Assembly (NCBI RefSeq): GCF_002251755.1
Contig: NZ_NOXT01000125.1
Span: 109,095 to 173,094 of the forward strand
DNA length: 64,000 bases
Direction of reading: 5' to 3'
DNA from: Sandarakinorhabdus cyanobacteriorum
GTDB taxonomy: Bacteria; Pseudomonadota; Alphaproteobacteria; Sphingomonadales; Sphingomonadaceae
The notes under the pieces were generated by a model. It had not been told where the DNA came from. It saw only the letters and a program-made list of their open reading frames with translations, and ran no database searches. The translations under genes were made by a program, and so were the position numbers. Position 1 is the stretch's first letter, and the number at the start of each line of letters is the position of its first letter. Shown here piece after piece: positions 17,116 to 25,704 of this stretch.

Positions 17116-17625
17116 TCAATCGTCCACCGGGCCGCAGCCGCGCTTCCACACCAGCATGGTGCGATTGAATGTGCAGACCACGTCGCCGTGCTGGTTCTTG
17201 CCGATGGTGCGCACGGTCACGATGCCCTGCTCCGGCCGGCTGCTCGACTCGCGCTTGTCCAGCACTTCGCTCTCGGCATAGAGGGTGTCGCCACAAAACA
17301 GCGGGTGGGTCAGGCGGATATTGTCCCACCCCAGATTGGCCACCGCCTTCTGGCTGATGTCGGAAACGCTCATCCCCACCATCAATGCAACGGTGAGCGG
17401 CGAGCACACCAATGGTTTGCCAAACTCCGTCTTCTTGGCGAATTCATAATCGAAGTGGGCCGGATGCGTGTTCATCGTCAACAGCGTGAACCACACATTG
17501 TCGGTGTCAGTGATCGTCCGGCCCGGGCGATGTTCATAAACATGCCCGACCACGAAATCCTCGAACGCGCGGCCAAACACCTCGCGGAACCGGCCCGGGG
17601 CCACTTCCTTCACACCGTCACGCAT
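17116..17625 (-). CDS. MaoC-like acyl-CoA hydratase
   Basis: 169 residues of the hot-dog fold. The hydratase-2 pattern is visible as FGRAFEDFVVGHVYEHRPGR, TDTDNVWFTLLTMNTHPAHFD (catalytic Asp/His region) and THPLFCGDTLYAESEVLDKRE. Such proteins hydrate unsaturated CoA esters, for example mesaconyl-CoA or itaconyl-CoA. The gene overlaps the end of the CitE gene by eight bases. With CoA-transferase and CitE it matches the itaconate-degradation trio (transferase, hydratase, citramalyl-CoA lyase); that pathway is inferred, not shown. Confidence 0.88.
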   Translation of the reverse strand: MRDGVKEVAPGRFREVFGRAFEDFVVGHVYEHRPGRTITDTDNVWFTLLTMNTHPAHFDYEFAKKTEFGKPLVCSPLTVALMVGMSVSDISQKAVANLGWDNIRLTHPLFCGDTLYAESEVLDKRESSSRPEQGIVTVRTIGKNQHGDVVCTFNRTMLVWKRGCGPVDD

Positions 17626-18457
17626 GATGCATCCTGTCCTTCGCGTCGAGTATCGCCTGGTATCGGCGGATGATGGGCGCTTCCAGCATGCGCCCCTTGA
17701 ACCGGATCGCCTGGCCGCCGCCCTCGGCATAGGCGGCCATGGCCTCGGCCGCCTCTGCCACTTCCACCGGGGTCGGCGCCAAGGCGGCGTGGATATGTGC
17801 CAGTTGGGCCGGATGGATGGCGGCCTTGGCGGCAAAGCCCAGCGCGCGGGCGCGGCGGGTTTCGGCCGTCAAGCCCTCGGGATCGTCCAGCCCGATGAAC
17901 GGCACGTCGATGGCCGGCACCCTGGCCTCGGCTGCCGCCAGGATGAACTGCCCGCGGGCCACCGCCAGCGGCTCCCACGCCAGCGCCACGCCCAGTTCGG
18001 CCGAAAAATCGCCCCCGCCAAACATCAGCGCCACAACGTGGCGCATACAGCCAATCGCGTGGGCCGCGCGCAGACCGGCCGGGGTCTCGATCAACGGGAC
18101 CAGGCCGGGGCAGCGGCTGCCCAGCGCATTGGCGACAATCCGCACTTCAACGGGGCTTTCCACCATCGGCACCAGCAGCAGCGGCGGCAACACCGCCGCC
18201 TCGCCCAAGGCCGCCAGATCGGCAATGCCGGCAGCGGTGGTGACAGGGTTGATGCGCAGTGCCCAGCCGGCCAGCGCGCCGCTTTCCGCCGCCGCGCCAA
18301 ATTCCGCCAACGCCGCACTGCGCGCCGCCACCTTGTCGGCCAGCGGCACGGCATCTTCCAGATCAATCACGGTCACCCCTGCCCCGGCGGCAATCGCCTT
18401 GCCAAACCGGTCCGGCCGGTGGCCCGGCACGAACAACAGGCTTTGCGCGGTGAACAC
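17618..18457 (-). CDS. CitE-like acyl-CoA lyase (HpcH/HpaI aldolase superfamily)
   Basis: 279 residues. It opens SLLFVPGHRPDRFGKA, typical of CitE-like lyases, followed by VIDLEDAVPLADK (metal-binding region), LIETPAGLRAA (catalytic Glu) and FGGGDFSAELG (metal Asp). Citryl-, malyl- and citramalyl-CoA lyases share this form, releasing acetyl-CoA plus an oxo-acid. It is the first gene of the minus operon 18457-13612, and an operator palindrome lies 77 bases upstream of its start. Citramalyl-CoA is the likeliest substrate in view of the neighbours. Confidence 0.88.
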   Translation of the reverse strand: MFTAQSLLFVPGHRPDRFGKAIAAGAGVTVIDLEDAVPLADKVAARSAALAEFGAAAESGALAGWALRINPVTTAAGIADLAALGEAAVLPPLLLVPMVESPVEVRIVANALGSRCPGLVPLIETPAGLRAAHAIGCMRHVVALMFGGGDFSAELGVALAWEPLAVARGQFILAAAEARVPAIDVPFIGLDDPEGLTAETRRARALGFAAKAAIHPAQLAHIHAALAPTPVEVAEAAEAMAAYAEGGGQAIRFKGRMLEAPIIRRYQAILDAKDRMHHA

Positions 18458-18533
18458 GGCGGTGAACTAGCCCCTGTCTTATGCGGACAAAACGCTTGAA
18501 TCGCGCCGGCCCTGTGGAATGCGGCTTCACAAT

Positions 18534-18545
18534 TTGTCCGGACAA
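18534..18545. promoter_or_regulatory. Operator palindrome TTGTCCGGACAA
   Basis: A perfect 12-nt inverted repeat in the 137-base divergent spacer between the CitE operon and the DUF1838 gene. A weaker 10/12 match (TTATGCGGACAA) lies at 18479-18490, nearer the CitE start. Confidence 0.75.
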
Positions 18546-18594
18546 CTCTAATGTCAAGGGATAAGCATCAGGGGTTCAGAACGGGAGTGGGAAA

Positions 18595-19518
18595 ATGACA
18601 CGAAGCATTCGGACTGCGGCGATTTGCGCCACGGCGATCGCGGCCCTGGCCGCTGGCCCTGCCCTGGCGCAAGGCAAGGGGAAGGCCGCCAAGGCGCGGC
18701 TGCTGGATCCGGCGGTGGCCGATGATGCGCTGGAAATTTCCAAGCGGGTGCAATGTGGTGAGGCCGACGGCAAACCCGGCGTCTATCATTGGAGCGGCAA
18801 GGTCTACAGCCGGGTGGCCGGCGAGCCGGACCGGTTGCTGTTCAAGGCGGAAGGCATGAACATCCGCACCTGCACCACGGTCGATGATCCGGTGCGGGGC
18901 AAGGGCTGGCGCCTCGTCAGCCGCGAGCTGCTGCTCTATCTTGATCCCAAGACCGGCGAGGTGGTGCGCCAGTGGGACAATCCCTGGACGGGCGAAAAGC
19001 TGGACGTGCTGCACATCGCCAATGATCCGGTGAACCAGTCGCCGCAATTCCCCAAATCGGCCAGCGGCACGCCCTATTCCATCCCCACGCTGCGCCGCGA
19101 AGGCCGCTGGTTCTTCATGCCGTTCGAAGCGCCCCTGTTCTACACGAACCCGCTGCAGGGCGAGTATCAGGATTGGGTAGGCGGCAAGTATCACGCCATG
19201 GAAATCTTTGATTTCGCCTTTGATGCAGAAGAGATGCTGGATACGAAAAATCCCACCGCCTACCCGACGGTGAGCTGGGTGCGGATTTCCGATTTCCTGC
19301 CGTGGATGAAGATGCGCGGCCGCCAGGGCCAGCTGGTGTTCAACGCCATGGGCAACAAGCTCAAGAGCGCTGACGAGCTGCCGGCCGTGCTGAAGGCCGA
19401 GATTGCCGCCAACTATCCCATCTATGTGGCGCCGCCGCCGGTGGACGACAAGCGGCCCAATGAAACCAGCTGGACCGTGTTCAAGAAGTGGGTGGACGCG
19501 AGGAAGCCCGCCAAGTGA
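18595..19518 (+). CDS. Exported DUF1838-family protein
   Basis: 307 residues with a clear Sec signal peptide ending PALAQ (about residue 26). The mature part matches DUF1838 in layout: WSGKVYSRVAGEPDRLLFKAEGMN in two parts, SRELLLYLDPKTGEVVRQW, and HIANDPVNQ. DUF1838 proteins have no established reaction and are frequent beside TonB receptors in sphingomonad catabolic regions. GGGAG lies eight bases upstream of the ATG. It is a single-gene transcript: an operator palindrome lies upstream and an intrinsic terminator follows. Confidence 0.8.
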   Translation: MTRSIRTAAICATAIAALAAGPALAQGKGKAAKARLLDPAVADDALEISKRVQCGEADGKPGVYHWSGKVYSRVAGEPDRLLFKAEGMNIRTCTTVDDPVRGKGWRLVSRELLLYLDPKTGEVVRQWDNPWTGEKLDVLHIANDPVNQSPQFPKSASGTPYSIPTLRREGRWFFMPFEAPLFYTNPLQGEYQDWVGGKYHAMEIFDFAFDAEEMLDTKNPTAYPTVSWVRISDFLPWMKMRGRQGQLVFNAMGNKLKSADELPAVLKAEIAANYPIYVAPPPVDDKRPNETSWTVFKKWVDARKPAK

Positions 19519-19537
19519 ACTGACCCCCAAAGATGAA

Positions 19538-19570
19538 GGGCGCCGCCGGTCAACCCGGCGGCGCCCTTTT
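19538..19570 (+). terminator. Rho-independent terminator
   Basis: A perfect 12-bp stem, GGGCGCCGCCGG (19538-19549) pairing with CCGGCGGCGCCC (19555-19566), a five-base loop and a TTTTCTCTT tail. It ends the DUF1838 transcript and may also work for the converging TonB-receptor gene. Confidence 0.9.
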
Positions 19571-19589
19571 CTCTTGGAGCCCGCGCTGA

Positions 19590-22112
19590 TCAGAACCGCA
19601 TGACGGTTTCGATGCCGAAGGTGCGGCCGCGGCGCAGCGCAGTGAAGAAGGCGCGCGGGCCACCGGTTTCGATCGTGGTGGGTGCGCCGTTGAAGGTCAC
19701 GCTGGCCGCCGGCGGCAGGCCGCGGCCCGTGGCCCCATAGCGGAAATCGAACCAGCGCGTCGCCAGCGGCGCTGCATCCTCGTTGGTGAGGTTGCGCACA
19801 AAGCCAACAACCTGGATGCCCTTGAACCGCACCCCGACACGGGCATTCACGATGAAGGCTTCGGGCACATAGGCCAGATTGTCGGTCTGGATGAACTTCT
19901 TGTCTTCATAGGAGAAGTTCACATTGGTGGTGAGGCGGGTCTCGTTGCCGATTTCCGGTTCCCAGCTAAACGAACCATTGACCTGCACGCTCGATCCCAG
20001 CGGCAGCCGCTTGCCGGTGATGTCACACAGGGGCAGCGCCGTGGCCGGCGGATTGCGCGTGTCGAAATTGACGCGCAGGCCACCGGAATTCAGCTGGAAG
20101 AAATCGGCATCGCAGCCATTGGTGAAACGCGCATCAACATAGGAGGCGTTGACCGTGATGGCGATATCGCGATGGGGCGCAGCCACCATGTCGAGTTCGA
20201 AGCCCTTGGTGCGGGCATCGCCCGTGTTGACCACGATCGAATTGATCGCCGTGCCCGACGGGATGGCATTGGTCAGCTGCACGGCCGAAAGCTCGTTCAG
20301 ATAGGCGGCAGCGTTGATGCGCAGCTTGCGATCCGGCGAGGTCCATTTCACGCCGATTTCGCCGCCCTTGACGATTTCTTCCTGATAGGTCGGGTTGCCC
20401 GCCAGGATGCCGCCCGTGCCGTTGAAGCCACCCGGTTTGCGGCCCTGACCATAGACGGCATAGAACAGGGTGCCGCCGGCCGTGGTATAATTCACCGTGA
20501 TCCGCGGATCGGTGCCGGTCCACTTGCCCTTGGCAAGGCAGGTGCCGGCAAAGCCGAACAGTGCCGCATTGCCCGCCTCGCCAGCGCAGAAGATCGACGT
20601 GGCGCTGGCACGGTCCATCAGGGTCTTGGTTTCTTCCTGATAACGGATCTCGCCCTGCACGGTCAGCCGTTCGCTGATGTCCCAGGCGGCAAGGCCGAAA
20701 ATGGCCTTGTTCTCGATGCTGGCGACCTGGCTGCCATTGGTGCCCAGCGCATCGCCGGTGGCGCCAGAGGTGAAGCTGATGTCACGCTGGTTGAATTTCT
20801 GGCTGTAATAATAACCGCCCACCATCACCCGCACCGGCTTGTCCTGCGGCGAGGCGATGCGGATTTCCTGGCTGAAATCCTTGAAATTCTTGCGATTGGT
20901 GTTGGCGAATGCCGGTTCCACGGTGACGGCCGGGGTTGCCCCCGGCGCCAGATAGAAAAAGGCGTCGCTGTGGTCGCTGTCGGTGCCAAAGCGGTTCAGC
21001 AGATCGCGATAGCCGGTCATCGAGGAGATCACCCACCCCGAACCGGCAACATCCCAATCGATGATGGCCTGGGCGTTGAACTGCTTGTTCTGAATGCCAT
21101 CAAACGCCGTGCCGTCGCGCACGCCGAACGGCGTCTGCACCGGATCGGTGTGCAACCGCACATTGTTGGGTTGGGCCTGGATGGGGCCGCAGAAATACTG
21201 GTTCTGATTCTGCGCCCCCGGCGTTGCGCCGAGCGTGGCCGGCACATTGCCAAAGAAGGGCACCCCGGACTGGCGATAGAAGTTGGACCGGAATCCCGGG
21301 CTGCAATTGTTGTCGGCAGAGCCTTGCAGGAACAGGGCCAGCGGCCCGTCATTCTGTTCCGAATATTCGCCGCGCAGACGGATCTTCAGATTGTCCGTCG
21401 GCTTGGCCAGGATCATGGCATAGCCAACCCGGGTCTTTTCCTGGCCCACCTTGCTGCCGGTGAGCTGGTTCACATATTGGCCGCCATAATCCTGGTAGCG
21501 GCCACCGATGCGGAAGGTGAGCTTATCACCGATGATCGGCCCTGACAGCGAGGCGGAGGCGATATACTCGCCATATTCCGCCACCGATGCGCGGATGCTG
21601 CCCGACAGCGTGTCGGTCGGGTCCTTGGTGACGAAGTTGATGGCGCCGGCATAGGTGTTGCGGCCATAGAGCGCCGATTGCGGCCCCTTGACGATTTCCA
21701 CCCGGGCCAGCTGCTCCGGATCGAAGCCCTGCAGATCGCCCTGCCAGTAGACACCGTCCACGAAATAGGCGGCACCGGTTTCCACGCCGAACTGCACATT
21801 GGCCAGCACGTTTGACTGGCCACGGATCACCGGCCGGTCTGACGAACGGCCAAAGGCCTGGGAAAAGCTGATGCCAGACGCCTGCTGGGCAAAATCATTG
21901 ATACTATTGAGGCCCAGGTTGGCAATATTCTTGTCGGAAATGGCACTGACCGCGACCGGTGCGCTCGACAATTTTTCCTCGACCTTTCGGGCAGTCACGG
22001 TGATTTCCTCGACACCGCCTTCGGTTTCGGCGGCGGCCACTGCCTGTGCCATCGCGGTGGCCGGCGTCATCAAGGTGGCGGCCAGCAGCAGCGCACGCAT
22101 GCCAACAATCAT
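19590..22112 (-). CDS. TonB-dependent outer-membrane receptor (copy 1)
   Basis: 840 residues with a signal peptide (ATLMTPATAMAQA), a TonB-box-like stretch EEITVTARKVEE, a plug domain (QLARVEIVKGPQSALYGRNTYAGAINFVTK in two parts) and a long beta-barrel ending in RRGRTFGIETVMRF with a terminal aromatic. It imports a substrate across the outer membrane with ExbBD-TonB energy. The start at 22112 has GGGGAGA upstream; an in-frame ATG at 22169 would overlap the operator region. Two operator palindromes lie 74-117 bases upstream. Ligand unknown; the receptor subtype is that of sphingomonad oligosaccharide/aromatic receptors rather than siderophore receptors, which is a weak judgement. Confidence 0.93.
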   Translation of the reverse strand: MIVGMRALLLAATLMTPATAMAQAVAAAETEGGVEEITVTARKVEEKLSSAPVAVSAISDKNIANLGLNSINDFAQQASGISFSQAFGRSSDRPVIRGQSNVLANVQFGVETGAAYFVDGVYWQGDLQGFDPEQLARVEIVKGPQSALYGRNTYAGAINFVTKDPTDTLSGSIRASVAEYGEYIASASLSGPIIGDKLTFRIGGRYQDYGGQYVNQLTGSKVGQEKTRVGYAMILAKPTDNLKIRLRGEYSEQNDGPLALFLQGSADNNCSPGFRSNFYRQSGVPFFGNVPATLGATPGAQNQNQYFCGPIQAQPNNVRLHTDPVQTPFGVRDGTAFDGIQNKQFNAQAIIDWDVAGSGWVISSMTGYRDLLNRFGTDSDHSDAFFYLAPGATPAVTVEPAFANTNRKNFKDFSQEIRIASPQDKPVRVMVGGYYYSQKFNQRDISFTSGATGDALGTNGSQVASIENKAIFGLAAWDISERLTVQGEIRYQEETKTLMDRASATSIFCAGEAGNAALFGFAGTCLAKGKWTGTDPRITVNYTTAGGTLFYAVYGQGRKPGGFNGTGGILAGNPTYQEEIVKGGEIGVKWTSPDRKLRINAAAYLNELSAVQLTNAIPSGTAINSIVVNTGDARTKGFELDMVAAPHRDIAITVNASYVDARFTNGCDADFFQLNSGGLRVNFDTRNPPATALPLCDITGKRLPLGSSVQVNGSFSWEPEIGNETRLTTNVNFSYEDKKFIQTDNLAYVPEAFIVNARVGVRFKGIQVVGFVRNLTNEDAAPLATRWFDFRYGATGRGLPPAASVTFNGAPTTIETGGPRAFFTALRRGRTFGIETVMRF

Positions 22113-22186
22113 CAATCTGTCTCCCCGTTCCGACCGCACCCCCCGGTGCCTGTCCTGACGGCGAAACATTTATCGCACGCGGCAAT

Positions 22187-22198
22187 TTGTCCAGACAA
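22187..22198. promoter_or_regulatory. Operator palindrome TTGTCCAGACAA
   Basis: Matches the consensus at 11 of 12 positions and extends to a 16-nt near-palindrome ATTTGTCCAGACAAAT. It sits 74 bases upstream of the TonB-receptor start. Confidence 0.7.
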
Positions 22199-22217
22199 AT
22201 TGCCGCCTACTGCTCAC

Positions 22218-22229
22218 TTCTCCGGACAA
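22218..22229. promoter_or_regulatory. Second operator-like palindrome TTCTCCGGACAA
   Basis: 11 of 12 matches to TTGTCCGGACAA; the start is 31 bases from the start of the first copy, about three helical turns, so two dimers could bind on one face of the DNA. Confidence 0.55.
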
Positions 22230-22259
22230 AGGTCGCCAGTGTGGCCCGGCTGCAACGCC

Positions 22260-22937
22260 TCAACCCAACGGCTTGACGACCCCCAGCCACGACGTGAGGA
22301 CAAGCAGGATGTAGGTGAGCGTCACCCACCGCCGGGTCTTGTCCATGGTCGTGCGCAACGGCACTTCGGTGGCGTCGCTGGAGCCCTGGCTGATGAGTGC
22401 CATCAGCTGCGGCCCGACCGGCTTGAAACTGAAATCGATCATGATCGCCGCCACGAAGATCAGGCCGAACAGTAGGGCTTTCCAGGCCAGCCAGACCGGG
22501 GCAATCGGATGGCCGGTCAGCAGCGATTCTGCGCCCAGAAACAGGTAGCCGGCGGCGAGCAGCCAGCGGATCCAGCCTTCGATGCGACGATTCCGCGCAG
22601 CACGTGGTGTCTGATCATGCCAGTGCGCATCCCAAACCAGCCACAACCACAGACCGCCGACGATCCAGCCCGCCGCGACAACGGCCACCGGCACATCCCA
22701 CCAGCCGCCGGCAAACGACACGGTGAGCGACAGCGGCACCATCAGCGCCCAGGCGGTGCGCGGTGTCATGTCCACCAGCACCAGCAGCTTCAACAGCGCA
22801 AGCCGTTGATCGAGCGTGTAATCGTGCCGTTTGCGGAAATGCTGGCCCAGCAGGAACACCCCGACATCCGCCCCAAGCCAGAGCACGAACAGCAGCAGGT
22901 GCACATAGACAAGGCTGGGATAGATCAGATCAGACAT
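22260..22937 (-). CDS. Multi-span membrane protein (CopD/PuuD-N-like), copy 1
   Basis: 225 residues with about five to six membrane segments. The first, YPSLVYVHLLLFVLWLGADVG, carries a His before WLG. Later segments include PVAVVAAGWIVGGLWLWLV and WVTLTYILLVLTSWLGVVKP at the C-terminus. A clear paralogue at 46650-47330 shares the opening H-x6-7-WLG, the DxxxRT motif and the closing GxVKP. The pattern recalls small haem- or copper-associated membrane proteins and the N-terminal membrane part of PuuD, but the likeness is limited. The start at 22937 is divergent from the second TonB-receptor operon. Confidence 0.7.
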   Translation of the reverse strand: MSDLIYPSLVYVHLLLFVLWLGADVGVFLLGQHFRKRHDYTLDQRLALLKLLVLVDMTPRTAWALMVPLSLTVSFAGGWWDVPVAVVAAGWIVGGLWLWLVWDAHWHDQTPRAARNRRIEGWIRWLLAAGYLFLGAESLLTGHPIAPVWLAWKALLFGLIFVAAIMIDFSFKPVGPQLMALISQGSSDATEVPLRTTMDKTRRWVTLTYILLVLTSWLGVVKPLG

Positions 22938-23021
22938 TGGCACAGCCCCCTTCCCTGCCGGTTGCGGCGTGCGGGCCACACCGGCCATGAAAGGGATGGC
23001 CCGAGCCGCGCGATACGTCAA

Positions 23022-23033
23022 TTGTCCGGACAA
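23022..23033. promoter_or_regulatory. Operator palindrome TTGTCCGGACAA
   Basis: Perfect 12-nt copy 85 bases upstream of the minus-strand membrane-protein start. It forms part of a 235-base divergent spacer that holds two copies. Confidence 0.75.
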
Positions 23034-23063
23034 ATTGGCGGCTAGTGCTTGACAAGTCAGAAC

Positions 23064-23075
23064 CTGTCCAGACAA
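23064..23075. promoter_or_regulatory. Operator palindrome CTGTCCAGACAA
   Basis: Ten of 12 matches to the consensus, 42 bases (four helical turns) from the neighbouring perfect copy, and 97 bases upstream of the TonB-receptor start. A TTGACA-like hexamer at 23049-23054 precedes it, so it may overlap the promoter of the plus operon; no good -10 element was recognised. Confidence 0.6.
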
Positions 23076-23172
23076 GTTGGCACAAGCTTGCCGTTGGACG
23101 GCGAGTGCCGGGCCGCAGGGAGGGCGACACGGCGTCAGCGCGGTGTGATGCGGCCAGGTCTGGTCGCGCAAC

Positions 23173-25704
23173 ATGGGGATGATGAAGATGACGATTTCAG
23201 CCGCAGTTTCTGGCCAGGGTCTTGCCAGCCGCATTGCTCTTGCTGCCGCACTGGCGGTCACCGTGGCCGCGCCCGCTGCCGCCCAGACGGCCAAATCGGA
23301 CACCGTGGTCGAAGATACGGGCACGGTGGAGGATATTGTGGTCACCGCGCAGCGCCGCCGTGAGCGCGCGCAGGAAGTGCCGATCGCCATCACCGCCTTC
23401 TCGGCCGAAACGCTGCAGGCCCGCGGGATCGTCAATGCGCTCGATCTCACCCAGTTCGTGCCCAACCTTGTTGGTCTGAACAACACCGGCCTGGGCACTG
23501 CCAACGCCTATTATCTGCGCGGTATCGGCAACACGGAATCGATCGCCACCTTCGATCCCCCGGTTGGCACCTATGTCGACGATATCTATATCAGCCGGCA
23601 GAATGCCAACAATTTCAATCTGTTCGATGTCGAGCGGGTTGAAGTGCTGCGCGGGCCGCAAGGCACATTGTTCGGCCGCAACACCACTGGCGGCGCCATC
23701 AACGTGGTGATGCGCCAACCGGGCGAACGCACCGGCGGCTATGTCGAGGCCGGCCTCGGTGCCTATGACCAGAAACTGCTGCGCGGCGGACTTGATCTGC
23801 CCGTCGGCGAAAACTTCGGGTTCAAGCTCTCCGGATACTGGCAGGAAGACGATGGCTGGGTCCGCAACACCGCCACCAACGAACGACTGAACAACAACAA
23901 TGGCTGGGGTGTGCGGCTCGGTATGCGCGCCAAGATTTCTGATAGCGCGAGTTGGACCGGCAGCTATACCCACACGTTCGCGGACTCCACCAACGTATTG
24001 AATTTCGATTGCAATCCGGCGAATCCAACCCAATGCGACGGCCGCTTTGCCACCACCGGCTTGCGCCGCAGCAACGATTTTGGCGGCCGCTTCGTCGGGC
24101 GCAAGGATGATTTCGGCAATTTCAACAAGGCCACGTTCGACATGATCACGTCGAATTTTGCCTTCCAGTTGTCTGAAAAGATGAATCTTTCGGTGATCAC
24201 CGGCTGGATTGATCTCGGCCAGAAATTCGCGCTGGACTTCGCCGATGGCACCTCCCTGCCCAGTCTGGCCAGCCCGACACCACCAGTGCGAAGCTTCACG
24301 CCGGGCGGGTTCGTCATCGCCAATGATGGCCAGCACCGCCAGTTCACACAGGAACTGAAGCTGTCAGGATCAGCGCTTGATGGCATGGTGGAATATGTGA
24401 CGGGTGTTTTCTACTTCAAGGAAAACAACAAAACCGATTTTGCCGACCTGTTCAACATTGGCGCAACTGGCCCGGTTGGCATTCCGCTGGTGCTGGCGGA
24501 TCGCACCTTGCGCAACACCACCGAAGCCTGGGCAGGCTATGCCCAGGTGGACGTGAAGCCAATGGAGGCCGTCACCTTCACTGCGGGCATCCGCTACACG
24601 GACGAAGTTAAGACCTTCCGCGTGCGGGACAATCGGTTCAGCTGCAATGATGGCAGCATCGAAGCGACCTGCATCGACACAATCAACCTGCGCGCACCCA
24701 ACGGCGTGGCAATCCCAACCCAGCAGCGCGCAAAGCTGTGGACACCGCGTTTTGCTTTGTCGTGGAAGGCCAACGACGACCTCTTGCTGTTTGCCAGCGC
24801 CACGAATGGCTTCAAATCTGGCGGCTGGAATGCCCGTGGCACGGCTGCTTCGGAATTGCTGCCGTTTGGTCCCGAAAAGGTCTGGAGCTATGAGACCGGC
24901 TTCAAGGCCGATCTGTTCGACAAACGCCTGCGGTTCAACCTCACTGCCTTCGTGGTGGATGTGAGCGGTTTGCAGACTCCGTCGGCCTTTGTGCGCCCCA
25001 ATGGCTCAATCGCGTTCCTCACACGCAACTTCGCCGACTATCTGAACAAGGGTATCGAAGCCGAATTCACTGCCCGGCCCACCGATGCACTCACCCTGTT
25101 CGGCAGCCTTGGCTATCAGGACGACAAATATCAGCTGCCGGCCAACGCGCCCGCATTTGATGAGTATAACTTCCAGTCTGTGGCCGGTCAGCAGGCGAGC
25201 TGCCTGTCACAGCTGGCAGCGGGGCGCGTGGCCCTTGGCGTGGCGGCAGAGGTTGCTGCTGCCTGCGGGGTCGGCATCGTGGCGCCGAATGGTGCCATCG
25301 CCCAGCCAGTGCGCACCCCGGCCTGGACGATGAGCCTGGGCGCCACCTACGAAGCAAAGCTGGATGAGAGCTTGTCGCTGATCCCGTCGGTCAATGCCAA
25401 CTGGCGCTCGTCGAGCGAGGTCGGGACCAGCCAGGTGAGCTTTTTCAACCGGGCGTTCACCAGCGCCGGCGGCACCCGTTACGCCTCCAACGCCGCATAT
25501 AATGGTGACTTCATTCGCGGATCGTTTAGCCAGGCGCGCTGGATTGCCAATGCCAGCCTGACCCTGAAATCGGCTGATGGCTGGCAAGTGTTGGTGGAGT
25601 GCCGCAACTGCTTTGATCAGGAAGCGGTGGAATCGAGCCTGGCCAATCACAGCTATCTCAACCCTCCGCGCACGTGGACGGTCAGGGCCCGTTACAACTT
25701 CTGA
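23173..25704 (+). CDS. TonB-dependent outer-membrane receptor (copy 2)
   Basis: 843 residues: signal peptide ending APAAAQT, a TonB-box-like VEDIVVTAQRRRERAQEVPI, plug (FDVERVEVLRGPQGTLFGRN, TGGAINVVMRQPG) and barrel ending TWTVRARYNF with terminal Phe. It is the first gene of an eight-gene plus-strand operon. The stop overlaps the next start (TGATG), which ties the receptor to a secreted VOC protein. Several ATGs lie close together at the start (23173, 23179, 23182, 23188); the exact one is uncertain. Ligand unknown. Confidence 0.93.
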   Translation: MGMMKMTISAAVSGQGLASRIALAAALAVTVAAPAAAQTAKSDTVVEDTGTVEDIVVTAQRRRERAQEVPIAITAFSAETLQARGIVNALDLTQFVPNLVGLNNTGLGTANAYYLRGIGNTESIATFDPPVGTYVDDIYISRQNANNFNLFDVERVEVLRGPQGTLFGRNTTGGAINVVMRQPGERTGGYVEAGLGAYDQKLLRGGLDLPVGENFGFKLSGYWQEDDGWVRNTATNERLNNNNGWGVRLGMRAKISDSASWTGSYTHTFADSTNVLNFDCNPANPTQCDGRFATTGLRRSNDFGGRFVGRKDDFGNFNKATFDMITSNFAFQLSEKMNLSVITGWIDLGQKFALDFADGTSLPSLASPTPPVRSFTPGGFVIANDGQHRQFTQELKLSGSALDGMVEYVTGVFYFKENNKTDFADLFNIGATGPVGIPLVLADRTLRNTTEAWAGYAQVDVKPMEAVTFTAGIRYTDEVKTFRVRDNRFSCNDGSIEATCIDTINLRAPNGVAIPTQQRAKLWTPRFALSWKANDDLLLFASATNGFKSGGWNARGTAASELLPFGPEKVWSYETGFKADLFDKRLRFNLTAFVVDVSGLQTPSAFVRPNGSIAFLTRNFADYLNKGIEAEFTARPTDALTLFGSLGYQDDKYQLPANAPAFDEYNFQSVAGQQASCLSQLAAGRVALGVAAEVAAACGVGIVAPNGAIAQPVRTPAWTMSLGATYEAKLDESLSLIPSVNANWRSSSEVGTSQVSFFNRAFTSAGGTRYASNAAYNGDFIRGSFSQARWIANASLTLKSADGWQVLVECRNCFDQEAVESSLANHSYLNPPRTWTVRARYNF

